DNA of 5,294 nucleotides from an uncultured Mesorhizobium sp. (lineage in GTDB: Bacteria; Pseudomonadota; Alphaproteobacteria; Rhizobiales; Rhizobiaceae), in the NCBI GenBank assembly GCA_950071955.1, contig CATMOC010000307.1, positions 1-5,294 on the forward strand, written 5' to 3'. The notes beneath the pieces were generated by a model. That model searched no databases and was not told the origin of the DNA. It saw nothing but the letters and a program-made list of their open reading frames with translations. Shown piece after piece: positions 1 through 5,294 of the stretch (the first letter of the stretch is position 1; each line of letters starts with the position of its first letter). The position numbers and the translations under genes are program-made.

Positions 1-101
1 CGCAACGGACGCAGGTAAACGGGGCGTGCCGCCCGCCGTGCGCGGACCGTACTGGCCGCCGCGTCGGCGCTCGTGCGTGAGAATGTCGGCTGCTGCGTCA
101 T
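1..101 (-). CDS. Probable N-terminus of an ABC transporter permease (partial, runs off left edge)
   Basis: An ATG at 101-99 opens a reading frame with no stop through the left edge, giving 33 complete codons. The peptide begins MTQQPTFSRTSADAAAS and becomes arginine-rich (VRARRAARPVYLRPL). A short polar, Ala/Arg-rich cytoplasmic tail of this kind often precedes the first membrane helix in permeases of the SsuC/TauC/NrtB type, but no membrane helix falls inside the window. The main support is position: it lies 96 nt downstream of, and on the same strand as, a substrate-binding protein gene of the class normally encoded beside such a permease and an ATPase. The ribosome binding site is weak: AGGA at 108-105 leaves only 3 nt before the ATG. 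The permease identity is inference. It could instead be the ATPase or an unrelated protein, and 101 nt open in GC-rich DNA is not strong proof of coding. Confidence 0.45.
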   Translation of the reverse strand, partial: MTQQPTFSRTSADAAASTVRARRAARPVYLRPL

Positions 102-130
102 CCGTCCTGCCGGCAGGTCTGCATGCGGCT

Positions 131-160
131 GGACCTCATCCGGCGAGGCGGATGAGGTCC
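131..160 (-). terminator. Perfect 12-bp stem-loop after the substrate-binding protein gene
   Basis: The arms GGACCTCATCCG (131-142) and CGGATGAGGTCC (149-160) are perfect reverse complements separated by a 6-nt loop. The structure starts 37 nt past the stop codon of the substrate-binding protein gene. No U-run follows it on the minus strand, where the next bases are AGCCGCATGC, so it does not look like a classical intrinsic terminator. Because another gene probably starts at 101 on the same strand, a 3'-end-stabilising or partially terminating intercistronic hairpin is the better reading. Such hairpins are known after binding-protein genes in ABC operons, where the binding protein is needed in excess. 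The structure is seen in the sequence; its function is inferred. Confidence 0.55.
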
Positions 161-197
161 TTGGGCTGCGTTGTTGCTGTGGTCCTGGCGGAAGCGC

Positions 198-1142
198 CTA
201 TTCCATCCAGCTCGTGTCGATGAGCGTCTCGGTCGCCGGGATTTCCTTGACCGAGCCGATCTTCTTCAGGAGCGGACCCGCCTTGGCATAGAACTCCTCG
301 ATGCCGCCCGACATGAAGGCTTTGTTGGCCTCCCGGTCCTGCCATTCGAGATAGCCTGCCGACTTGCCGAAATCCTCGCCGCTCTGCTTCACGTCGGCGC
401 CCATGATCTCGTAGGCCTTGGCCTGATCGCTCTCGATCATGTCGAGCGCGTCGTAGTAGCTGGCGGCCAGCGCCTTTACTGCCTCCGGGTTCTCCGCGAT
501 GAACTCCGGCGTGCAGCCGAACGTGTCCATGACGATCGGATAGTCGAGCGTGGTGGCGATGATCTTTCCGGCGTCCGGATTGTCGCGGACCGTCGACAGA
601 TAGGGTTCGTAGGTCATGGCGGCGTCGTTCTGCCCGGCGACGAAGGCCTGTGCGGCCGCCGATGGCTCGAGGTTCACGACCGTGACGTCGTCGAGCGACA
701 GGCCGTTCTCGTTGAGCATCCAGGCCAGCACGAAATAGGGCGAGGTACCCGGTGCGGACGCCGCCACCGTCTTGCCCTTCAGGTCGGCAATGGAGGCGAT
801 GTCGTTTCGAACCGCCATGCCATCGGCGCCGTGCGACATGTCGAGCTGGAAGAGCTGCTTGATCGGCACGCCGGCGGCGTTCCAGATCATGAAGGTTTCC
901 ACCGTGGTCGCAGCGCACTGGATGTCCCCCGAGGCGATGGCGAGGTGGCGGTCCTTCTGCGGGATCTTCTTGATCTCGACGGAAAGGCCGTTCTTTTCGA
1001 AGATGCCGGCCTCCTTGGCGAGCGTCAGCGGCGCAAAGCCCGTCCAGCCGCTCATCCCGATGGCGACTTCGGTGTTCTGCGCCTGCGCGGCATTGAAAGC
1101 CATCGAGGCGAGGGCGGCCGCTAGGATCGTCGTCTTTTTCAT
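198..1142 (-). CDS. ABC transporter substrate-binding protein, NrtA/SsuA/TauA (NMT1-like) class
   Basis: This encodes a periplasmic binding protein of 314 residues that would capture a small solute and deliver it to an inner-membrane permease/ATPase. The N-terminus is a typical Sec signal peptide: MKK, a hydrophobic stretch (about 6-16), then AAQA before Q22, giving likely cleavage after A21. The mature protein opens with a beta strand and GWTGFAPL (32-39), then LAKEAGIFEKNGL (41-53), a hallmark of the SsuA/TauA/NMT1 fold. Further family features are SGDIQCAAT (71-79), LKGKTVAASAPGTSPYF (121-137) and the FVAGQNDAAMTYEPYL region (167-182). The start at 1142 is preferred over an in-frame ATG at 1196 because it has GGAG 6 nt upstream and puts the signal peptide at the true N-terminus. 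The ligand is unknown: members bind nitrate, alkanesulfonates, taurine, thiamine precursors, or amides and urea-related compounds. A probable permease start follows downstream, consistent with the first gene of a transporter operon. No lipobox cysteine is present. Confidence 0.9.
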   Translation of the reverse strand: MKKTTILAAALASMAFNAAQAQNTEVAIGMSGWTGFAPLTLAKEAGIFEKNGLSVEIKKIPQKDRHLAIASGDIQCAATTVETFMIWNAAGVPIKQLFQLDMSHGADGMAVRNDIASIADLKGKTVAASAPGTSPYFVLAWMLNENGLSLDDVTVVNLEPSAAAQAFVAGQNDAAMTYEPYLSTVRDNPDAGKIIATTLDYPIVMDTFGCTPEFIAENPEAVKALAASYYDALDMIESDQAKAYEIMGADVKQSGEDFGKSAGYLEWQDREANKAFMSGGIEEFYAKAGPLLKKIGSVKEIPATETLIDTSWME

Positions 1143-1148
1143 GTTCCA

Positions 1149-1152
1149 CTCC
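1149..1152 (-). promoter_or_regulatory. Ribosome binding site of the substrate-binding protein gene
   Basis: GGAG lies 6 nt before the ATG at 1142. It decides the start in favour of the MKKTT signal peptide over the upstream in-frame ATG at 1196. A small 5-bp hairpin (GGCTC/GAGCC with a 4-nt loop, 1161-1174) lies just upstream. Confidence 0.7.
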
Positions 1153-1186
1153 GAAATTCCGGCTCGATTGAGCCTCCCGAGCCTTG

Positions 1187-1215
1187 AACGCAGCACAGGG
1201 GTAGAGGCCTGTCAA
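1187..1215 (-). promoter_or_regulatory. Possible sigma-70-type promoter for the substrate-binding protein gene
   Basis: A perfect -35 hexamer TTGACA occupies 1215-1210. A 17-nt spacer leads to TGCGTT (1192-1187), which is a poor -10 match. Placement is sensible, with about 45 nt from the -10 to the start codon and downstream of the beta-xylosidase gene's end. The weak -10 makes this only a candidate. If real, it would probably need an activator, which is common for uptake genes of this class. Confidence 0.3.
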
Positions 1216-1234
1216 TCGCGTTGCGGCCAACGAA

Positions 1235-1270
1235 CTGCACAGTGGTTGGCACTGCTCACGGGATGTGCAG
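1235..1270 (-). repeat. Nested inverted repeats in the gap after the beta-xylosidase gene
   Basis: On the minus strand, CTGCA pairs with TGCAG at the outer edges, and CAGTG pairs with CACTG around a CCAAC loop inside. An 11-nt unpaired bulge lies on one side. The element sits 23 nt past the beta-xylosidase stop and just upstream of the possible promoter of the next gene. It could be a weak terminator without a U-run, an operator for the next gene, or chance pairing in GC-rich DNA. Confidence 0.3.
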
Positions 1271-1293
1271 TCCTCTCGCCGATGACGCCGCGA

Positions 1294-2904
1294 TCAGCAA
1301 GGTCTGTAGACAAAATGGTCGAAGTCGGCAGCCTTGCCCCGGCCGCTCGTGTCGAATGCGGCCATGCCGACGAAGGCGCCGGTGAAGGAACCATGCTCGC
1401 CGCGACCCGCCTCGTCCGAGATGAGGCTGGCGTCGAGCACCGGGCCGACAGTCTGCCACGCGCCGTCGCCGATGCGCCAGCGGAACCGCAGCTCCGCCCC
1501 GCGCACCTCCGCCGCGAGCCCGATCTCGCCTTCCTCGCCGATCGGAAGCGGCTGGTCCAGACCGAAGCTGAGCCGCCCGTTCTCCCAGTCGCCGAGGCAG
1601 GACATGATCTGCAGCACGCGTCCCTGTCCGGGCTGCCAAGTCACGGCGAGGAAATGAAACTTGTGCCGGTTGTAGTAGTGCACCAGCCCTGCCGCCTGCT
1701 GGTAGGTCTCGGGCGCGAAAGAGACGATGGTCTCCGCGTCGAAGTCGAAATGCTCCTGCCGGCGCGCCACCAGCGCCTGTTCGAACCAGCTCCCGATGGA
1801 TTCGCGCCCGAAGAGGCGAAGGCTCCCGGGATTGTCCGTCAACGAGAAGATGCGTTGCGGGACCGGCGTGCGCAGCCACTGGAAGTCGAGCTGCAGGTCG
1901 GGACCGTCGAAGTCGTGGCGCACCTCTTCGGGTGCGGCCGGTTCCCCCGCGCCCGCCGGCGCCTCCACCTCAACGCTCGGAACCGGACCGCCATCGGCGA
2001 GCCTCAGCCAGCCATCGTCGCCCCACACGCATTTCTGGATCGCGGTCTCGCGCCCGAGCGGCGAGCGCCGGATGCCGCGCAGGGGACGCGAGCACAGGTG
2101 CGTGTGATAGACCCCGCCCTCCGGCGTCTCGACGATCTGTCCGTGCCCGGCGCGCTGCAACGGCGCATCGGGCGCGTCCTTCGAGGTGATGACGTGGATG
2201 TCCGGGTGCAGTTCGTACGGGCCATCGATCGACCGGGAACGCGCCATGGTGACGGCATGCCCGTATCCCGTGCCGCCCTCGGCCGTCGTGAGATAGTACC
2301 AGCCGTCCCTCTTGTAGAGATGCGGCCCCTCGACCAGCCCGTGCGCGCTTCCGGCGAAGATGTTCTTCACCGGCCCGACCAGCTTCCCGGCTTTGGCGTC
2401 GTACTCCTGCATCAGGATCCCGTCGAAGGACGGATGCTTGGGATTGCCGCCGACGCCGGTCGAAACGTGGTTCCACTGCATGTTGAGGAACCACTTCCGC
2501 CCGTCGTCGTCGTGGAACAGGGTCGGGTCGAAGCCGCTCGAATTGACGTAGACAGGGTCCGACCACGGCCCCTCGATCGACGGCGCGGTGACGATGTAGT
2601 TGTGCGCGTCCTTGAAGTTGCCCTCGAGCCGCTTCACGTCGGTATAGACCAGCCAGAACAGCCCGTCGGCGTGGCTCAGGCACGGCGCCCAGATACCGCC
2701 GGAATCGGGATTGCCGCGCATGTCGAGCTGGCTCGCCCGATCCAGCGGACGCTTCACCAGCCGCCAGTGCACCAGGTCCGTCGAATGGTGGATCTGCACG
2801 CCCGGATACCATTCGAAGGTCGAGGTGGCGACGTAGTAGTCGCCTCCGACGCGGCAGATGGAGGGGTCCGGGTTGAAACCCGGCAGGATCGGGTTACGGA
2901 TCAT
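1294..2904 (-). CDS. xynB: Glycoside hydrolase family 43 beta-xylosidase (GH43_11-like, with C2 domain)
   Basis: This exo-acting enzyme would remove xylose from the non-reducing ends of xylo-oligosaccharides with inversion of configuration. The product is 536 residues, matching the roughly 535-residue XynB/YagH/Selenomonas SXA type. The N-terminal five-bladed beta-propeller (about 1-305) begins NPILPGFNPDPS, with the catalytic base D13. The pKa-modulating aspartate is D126 (SGFDPTLF), and the acid is E192 (GLVEGPHLY). STFEWYPGVQIHHS (28-41), RAGHGQIVET (251-260) and LGRET (283-287) are further hallmarks of this subfamily. A Pro/Ala/Glu-rich linker (about 306-328) leads to the C-terminal beta-sandwich (about 330-536), which in relatives closes over the active site. 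There is no signal peptide, so it is cytoplasmic and depends on uptake of oligosaccharides. The start has GGAGGAGG upstream, 10 nt from the ATG, and matches the family N-terminus. Many relatives also show alpha-L-arabinofuranosidase activity, which sequence alone cannot exclude. Confidence 0.95.
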   Translation of the reverse strand: MIRNPILPGFNPDPSICRVGGDYYVATSTFEWYPGVQIHHSTDLVHWRLVKRPLDRASQLDMRGNPDSGGIWAPCLSHADGLFWLVYTDVKRLEGNFKDAHNYIVTAPSIEGPWSDPVYVNSSGFDPTLFHDDDGRKWFLNMQWNHVSTGVGGNPKHPSFDGILMQEYDAKAGKLVGPVKNIFAGSAHGLVEGPHLYKRDGWYYLTTAEGGTGYGHAVTMARSRSIDGPYELHPDIHVITSKDAPDAPLQRAGHGQIVETPEGGVYHTHLCSRPLRGIRRSPLGRETAIQKCVWGDDGWLRLADGGPVPSVEVEAPAGAGEPAAPEEVRHDFDGPDLQLDFQWLRTPVPQRIFSLTDNPGSLRLFGRESIGSWFEQALVARRQEHFDFDAETIVSFAPETYQQAAGLVHYYNRHKFHFLAVTWQPGQGRVLQIMSCLGDWENGRLSFGLDQPLPIGEEGEIGLAAEVRGAELRFRWRIGDGAWQTVGPVLDASLISDEAGRGEHGSFTGAFVGMAAFDTSGRGKAADFDHFVYRPC

Positions 2905-2914
2905 GGGGCTGGTT

Positions 2915-2922
2915 CCTCCTCC
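2915..2922 (-). promoter_or_regulatory. xynB: Strong ribosome binding site of the beta-xylosidase gene
   Basis: GGAGGAGG lies 10 nt before the ATG at 2904. It is nearly a full anti-Shine-Dalgarno match with slightly long spacing, and it supports the MIRNP start. Confidence 0.65.
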
Positions 2923-2941
2923 GGCATTTTCGTTTCATGGC

Positions 2942-2956
2942 ACCCGCGTGGCGGGT
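2942..2956. repeat. Small inverted repeat in the beta-xylosidase leader
   Basis: ACCCGC and GCGGGT form a perfect 6-bp stem around a 3-nt loop. It lies between the operator-like palindrome and the ribosome binding site of the beta-xylosidase gene. It may form a 5'-leader hairpin, but stems of this size are frequent by chance in DNA this rich in G and C. Confidence 0.3.
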
Positions 2957-2961
2957 CGCAC

Positions 2962-2975
2962 CTGTATCGTTACAG
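2962..2975. promoter_or_regulatory. LacI-type operator-like palindrome upstream of the beta-xylosidase gene
   Basis: CTGTATCGTTACAG is a 14-bp palindrome with a single mismatched pair and a central CG. This is the architecture usual for LacI-family repressor sites (TGTAA..CG..TTACA style). It is relatively AT-rich for the region and sits 58 nt upstream of the beta-xylosidase start codon, where a repressor of a sugar gene would be expected to act. No regulator gene is present in the window. The symmetry is seen; the assignment to LacI-family control is inference. Confidence 0.4.
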
Positions 2976-3020
2976 AATCCGCCCGCGGAATGGTAGGCAG
3001 GGGTACTATGGCGGCGCTTT

Positions 3021-3057
3021 GCCCGACGCGACGCGGGCTTCTCCCCAGCCTTGGCTG
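3021..3057 (-). repeat. Two short inverted repeats downstream of the aldo/keto reductase gene
   Basis: Within 60 nt of the aldo/keto reductase stop are CAGCC/GGCTG (3046-3057) and GCCCG/CGGGC with an 8-nt loop (3021-3038). Neither is followed by a U-run on the minus strand. They could form a weak or Rho-assisted transcript end before the beta-xylosidase gene, but the evidence is slight. I see nothing else in this part of the 172-nt gap, and no convincing -35/-10 pair. Confidence 0.2.
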
Positions 3058-3076
3058 CTCCTGCTCGCCCCGGCCG

Positions 3077-4123
3077 CTAGCGCGACGGCCCCTTGCGCTC
3101 CGCCGAGGCCGCCCAAAGGTTGATGTCGCCCTCGCGTGCGTACCGGTCGATCTCGGCCAGTTCCGCCTCGGAGAAATCCGGGTTCTTCAACGCCCCGACG
3201 CTGTCTTCCACCTGTTCGGGCCGGCTGGCGCCGATCAGAGCGGTTGTCACCCGGCCACGGCGCAGCACCCAGGCGATCGCCATCTGGGCCAGCGTCTGGC
3301 CGCGCCGCGCGGCGATATCGTTCAGGGCGCGGATGTTCTCCAGCGTCCGCTCGTTGAGGAAGGCCTGTCGCAGCGACTTGCCCTGCGCGGCGCGGCTGTC
3401 CTGGGGGATGCCCTTCAGGTATTTCGACGTCAGCATGCCCTGCGCCAGCGGCGAGAAGACGATAGAGCCGATGCCGAGATCCTCGAGCGTGTCGAGGAGC
3501 CCGTCCTCCTCGACCCAGCGGTTGATCATGGAATAGCTCGGCTGGTGGATGAGGCAGGGCGTGCCGAGATCCTTCAGGATCGCGACGGCCTCGCGCGTGC
3601 GCTGCGAATTGTAGGAGGAGATGCCGGCATAGAGCGCCTTGCCGGACCGCACGGCCTGGTCGAGCGCGCCCATGGTCTCCTCCAGTGGCGTGTCGGGATC
3701 GAAGCGGTGCGAATAAAAGATATCGACGTAGTCGAGCCCGAGCCGCTTCAGGCTCTGGTCGAGCGAGGAGAGGAGGTACTTGCGGCTGCCCCATTCGCCG
3801 TAGGGCCCCGGCCACATGCCGTAGCCGGCCTTGGTGGAGACGACCAGTTCGTCGCGGTAGCCGGCGAAATCCGTGCGCAGGATCTCGCCGAACGCGGTCT
3901 CGGCCGAGCCGGGCGGCGGACCGTAATTGTTGGCGAGGTCGAAATGCGTGATGCCGAGGTCGAAGGCCTTGCGGCAGATGGCGCGCTTGGTCTCGTGCGG
4001 CGTGTCGCCGCCGAAATTGTGCCACAGCCCCAGCGACAGCGCCGGCAGCTTCAGCCCCGAGCGGCCGCAGCGGTTGTATTTCATCGTCTCGTAGCGGTTG
4101 TCCGCGGGCGTCCAGCGACCCAT
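3077..4123 (-). CDS. gpr: L-glyceraldehyde 3-phosphate reductase (YghZ/Gpr-type aldo/keto reductase, AKR14)
   Basis: This cytoplasmic NADPH-dependent reductase is 348 residues, against about 346 for E. coli YghZ, which it resembles from end to end. YghZ reduces the toxic isomer L-glyceraldehyde 3-phosphate and also methylglyoxal. The fold is a single TIM barrel. The catalytic tetrad is intact: D62, Y67, K98 and H139. Diagnostic stretches include PALSLGLWHNFG (27-38), KAFDLGITHFDLANNYGPPPGSAE (52-75), TKAGYGMWPGPYG (97-109), SHRFDPDTPLEET (138-150) and the cofactor-binding LIGASRPEQ (296-304). The start at 4123 is chosen because AGGGAGG lies 7 nt upstream and the first 13 residues align with the YghZ N-terminus; M14 is a less likely start. 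It follows gnd by 37 nt with no terminator, so the two are probably co-transcribed. The physiological substrate in this organism is inferred, and plant voltage-gated potassium channel beta-subunit-like relatives exist. Confidence 0.93.
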   Translation of the reverse strand: MGRWTPADNRYETMKYNRCGRSGLKLPALSLGLWHNFGGDTPHETKRAICRKAFDLGITHFDLANNYGPPPGSAETAFGEILRTDFAGYRDELVVSTKAGYGMWPGPYGEWGSRKYLLSSLDQSLKRLGLDYVDIFYSHRFDPDTPLEETMGALDQAVRSGKALYAGISSYNSQRTREAVAILKDLGTPCLIHQPSYSMINRWVEEDGLLDTLEDLGIGSIVFSPLAQGMLTSKYLKGIPQDSRAAQGKSLRQAFLNERTLENIRALNDIAARRGQTLAQMAIAWVLRRGRVTTALIGASRPEQVEDSVGALKNPDFSEAELAEIDRYAREGDINLWAASAERKGPSR

Positions 4124-4130
4124 CCGTTTT

Positions 4131-4137
4131 CCTCCCT
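4131..4137 (-). promoter_or_regulatory. gpr: Ribosome binding site of the aldo/keto reductase gene
   Basis: AGGGAGG lies 7 nt before the ATG at 4123, inside the 37-nt gap after gnd. It settles the choice of this ATG over the in-frame one encoding M14. Confidence 0.7.
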
Positions 4138-4160
4138 ATCCTCGCAAGTCCGCCGTGGCG

Positions 4161-5294
4161 TCAGGCGCCGCCGCCCCACGGACCGTGGTGATGGCCCTCG
4201 GCGTCGATCCTCTCGAAGCCGTGCGCGCCGAAGAAGTCGCGCTGCGCCTGCACGAGGTTGGCAGTGCCGCGCGCCTGGCGATAGGTGTCGAAATAGGCGA
4301 GCGCGGAAGAGAGCGCAGGCGCGGGGATGCCATCCTCGGCGCAGCGCGCGACGGTGCGCCGCAGTGCAGGTACCGCCTCCTTCATCAGGTCCACGAAGCG
4401 TGGCGCCGTCAGGAGGTTGGTCACCGGCCCGTCCTCGAAGGCCTCGGCAATCGTGTCGAGGAACTGCGAGCGGATGATGCAGCCGGCCCGCCAGATCCGA
4501 GCGATGGTGGCCATCGGCAGGCCCCAGGCGAATTCCCTGGAGGCCGCTTCCATCACGGCGAAACCCTGCGCGTAGGCAGCGATCTTGCCGGCGAAGAGTG
4601 CGGCCTCGAGGCCATCGACGACATCCCGCGCGCGGTCCTTGCCGAACCGGACCGGCCGGTCGTGATAGATGGCTTCCGCCGCCTCGCGCTCGACCTTCAG
4701 CGCCGAGAGGCTGCGCGCCGCGACCGCCGCCTCGATCGCCGTGGCAGGCACCCCCATCATCTGCGCTTCGATGACCGACCAGCGTCCAGTGCCCTTCTGC
4801 CCGGCACGGTCGAGGATAACGTCGACAACCGGCGTGCCGGTGGCCGGATCGGTCGCGGCAAGCACTTTTGCGGTGATCTCGATCAGGTAGGAGTCCAGCT
4901 TTCCCTGGTTCCATGTCTCGAAGAGCCGAGCCATTTCGGCGCTGCCGAGACCGACGCCATCGCGCAGGATTCCGTAGATCTCGGCGATCATCTGCATGTC
5001 GGCATATTCGATGCCGTTATGGACCATCTTGACGAAATGGCCCGCCCCGGCATCGCCCATCCGCGCGGCGCAGGGGGTGCCGTCTTCCGCCTTGGCGCTG
5101 ATGGCGGTCAGGATCGGGGCCACGCGGTCCCAGTCGGCCTGGGTGCCACCGCCCATGATCGAGGGGCCGTGCCGGGCGCCTTCCTCGCCGCCCGATACGC
5201 CCATGCCGAGAAAATGGAAGGGCAGGCCGGCGGCAGCGCGGCGGTCGGTGTCGCGGAAATCGGCATTGCCGGCGTCGATGACCAGATCCTCGGC
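4161..5294 (-). CDS. gnd: 6-phosphogluconate dehydrogenase, decarboxylating (partial, 5' end beyond right edge)
   Basis: This is the oxidative pentose phosphate enzyme converting 6-phosphogluconate to ribulose 5-phosphate, CO2 and NADPH. The 377 residues visible start in frame at the right edge (AEDLVIDAGNADFRDT) and correspond to roughly the last four fifths of a protein of about 470 residues; most of the NADP-binding Rossmann domain is missing. Numbered from the edge, substrate-loop VSGGEEGA is at 33-40, catalytic K89 with H92, N93 and E96 lies in HFVKMVHNGIEY, and the family signature ILDRAGQKGTGRW is at 160-172. The all-helical dimerisation domain follows, ending with QRDFFGAHGFERID, whose R352 and H358 complete the partner subunit's active site. 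The glycine-rich tail GPWGGGA is usual. The ATG at 5204 is internal, not the start, since homology continues upstream without a stop. It is the long dimeric form, not the short GndA/YqeC-like type. Confidence 0.96.
   Translation of the reverse strand, partial: AEDLVIDAGNADFRDTDRRAAAGLPFHFLGMGVSGGEEGARHGPSIMGGGTQADWDRVAPILTAISAKAEDGTPCAARMGDAGAGHFVKMVHNGIEYADMQMIAEIYGILRDGVGLGSAEMARLFETWNQGKLDSYLIEITAKVLAATDPATGTPVVDVILDRAGQKGTGRWSVIEAQMMGVPATAIEAAVAARSLSALKVEREAAEAIYHDRPVRFGKDRARDVVDGLEAALFAGKIAAYAQGFAVMEAASREFAWGLPMATIARIWRAGCIIRSQFLDTIAEAFEDGPVTNLLTAPRFVDLMKEAVPALRRTVARCAEDGIPAPALSSALAYFDTYRQARGTANLVQAQRDFFGAHGFERIDAEGHHHGPWGGGA

Noticed and set aside
171..1124. A 317-codon plus-strand open frame antisense to the binding-protein gene
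   Set aside because: The minus strand has a signal peptide, ribosome binding site and family motifs; this frame has none and is a mirror of the high-GC codon pattern.
1143..1196. Upstream in-frame ATG giving an 18-residue extension of the binding protein
   Set aside because: The extension would bury the signal peptide inside the protein, and the downstream ATG has the properly spaced GGAG.
136..1230. A 364-codon minus-strand frame overlapping the binding-protein gene
   Set aside because: It is a frame-shifted reading of the same DNA, rich in Arg/Gly/His, with no recognisable protein features, and it runs through the stem-loop.
772..3123. A 783-codon plus-strand open frame antisense to the beta-xylosidase and the binding-protein gene
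   Set aside because: It is a GC-rich antisense shadow: its composition is Arg/Pro/Ala-heavy with no recognisable domain, while the opposite strand encodes two proteins with intact catalytic or fold motifs.
2858..4477. A 539-codon plus-strand open frame across the reductase and gnd
   Set aside because: It is antisense to two convincing genes, shows no family motif, and has low-complexity Arg-rich composition typical of a mirror frame.
5202..5204. ATG at 5204 as the start of gnd
   Set aside because: The frame continues upstream to the edge with conserved 6-phosphogluconate dehydrogenase sequence (VIDAGNADFRDT), so this methionine is internal.

Overview
The window is GC-rich and densely coded. 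Every gene I can support lies on the minus strand, so transcription runs from high to low coordinates. Codon use favours G/C at the third position. The gene families, together with an Alphaproteobacteria-like high-GC style, suggest a Rhizobiales-type soil or plant-associated bacterium. That assignment is inference: there is no rRNA or other lineage marker here.

Layout in transcription order. (1) 5294-4161: the 3' three quarters of gnd (6-phosphogluconate dehydrogenase), whose start lies beyond the right edge. (2) 4123-3077: an aldo/keto reductase very like E. coli YghZ/Gpr (L-glyceraldehyde 3-phosphate reductase), only 37 nt after gnd and probably co-transcribed with it. (3) After a 172-nt gap containing a LacI-type operator-like palindrome, 2904-1294: a full-length cytoplasmic GH43 beta-xylosidase. 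(4) After a 151-nt gap with small inverted repeats and a possible promoter, 1142-198: a secreted ABC transporter substrate-binding protein of the NrtA/SsuA/TauA (NMT1-like) class. (5) A perfect 12-bp stem-loop, then from 101 to the left edge the probable first 33 codons of the next gene, most likely the transporter's permease.

How they may work together: the beta-xylosidase would release xylose from imported xylo-oligosaccharides. Xylose enters the pentose phosphate pathway, of which Gnd is the oxidative decarboxylating step, and the YghZ-like reductase acts on triose phosphate or aldehyde by-products using NADPH, which Gnd generates. This makes a plausible carbohydrate-use cluster. The substrate-binding protein is not of a sugar-binding class and more likely starts a separate uptake operon whose ligand cannot be read from the sequence.

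I see no mobile element, CRISPR array, tRNA, rRNA or phage gene, and no clear sign of an undescribed system. The longest stretch without a gene is 172 nt. The most useful non-coding signals are the intercistronic stem-loop at 131-160 and the operator-like palindrome at 2962-2975.
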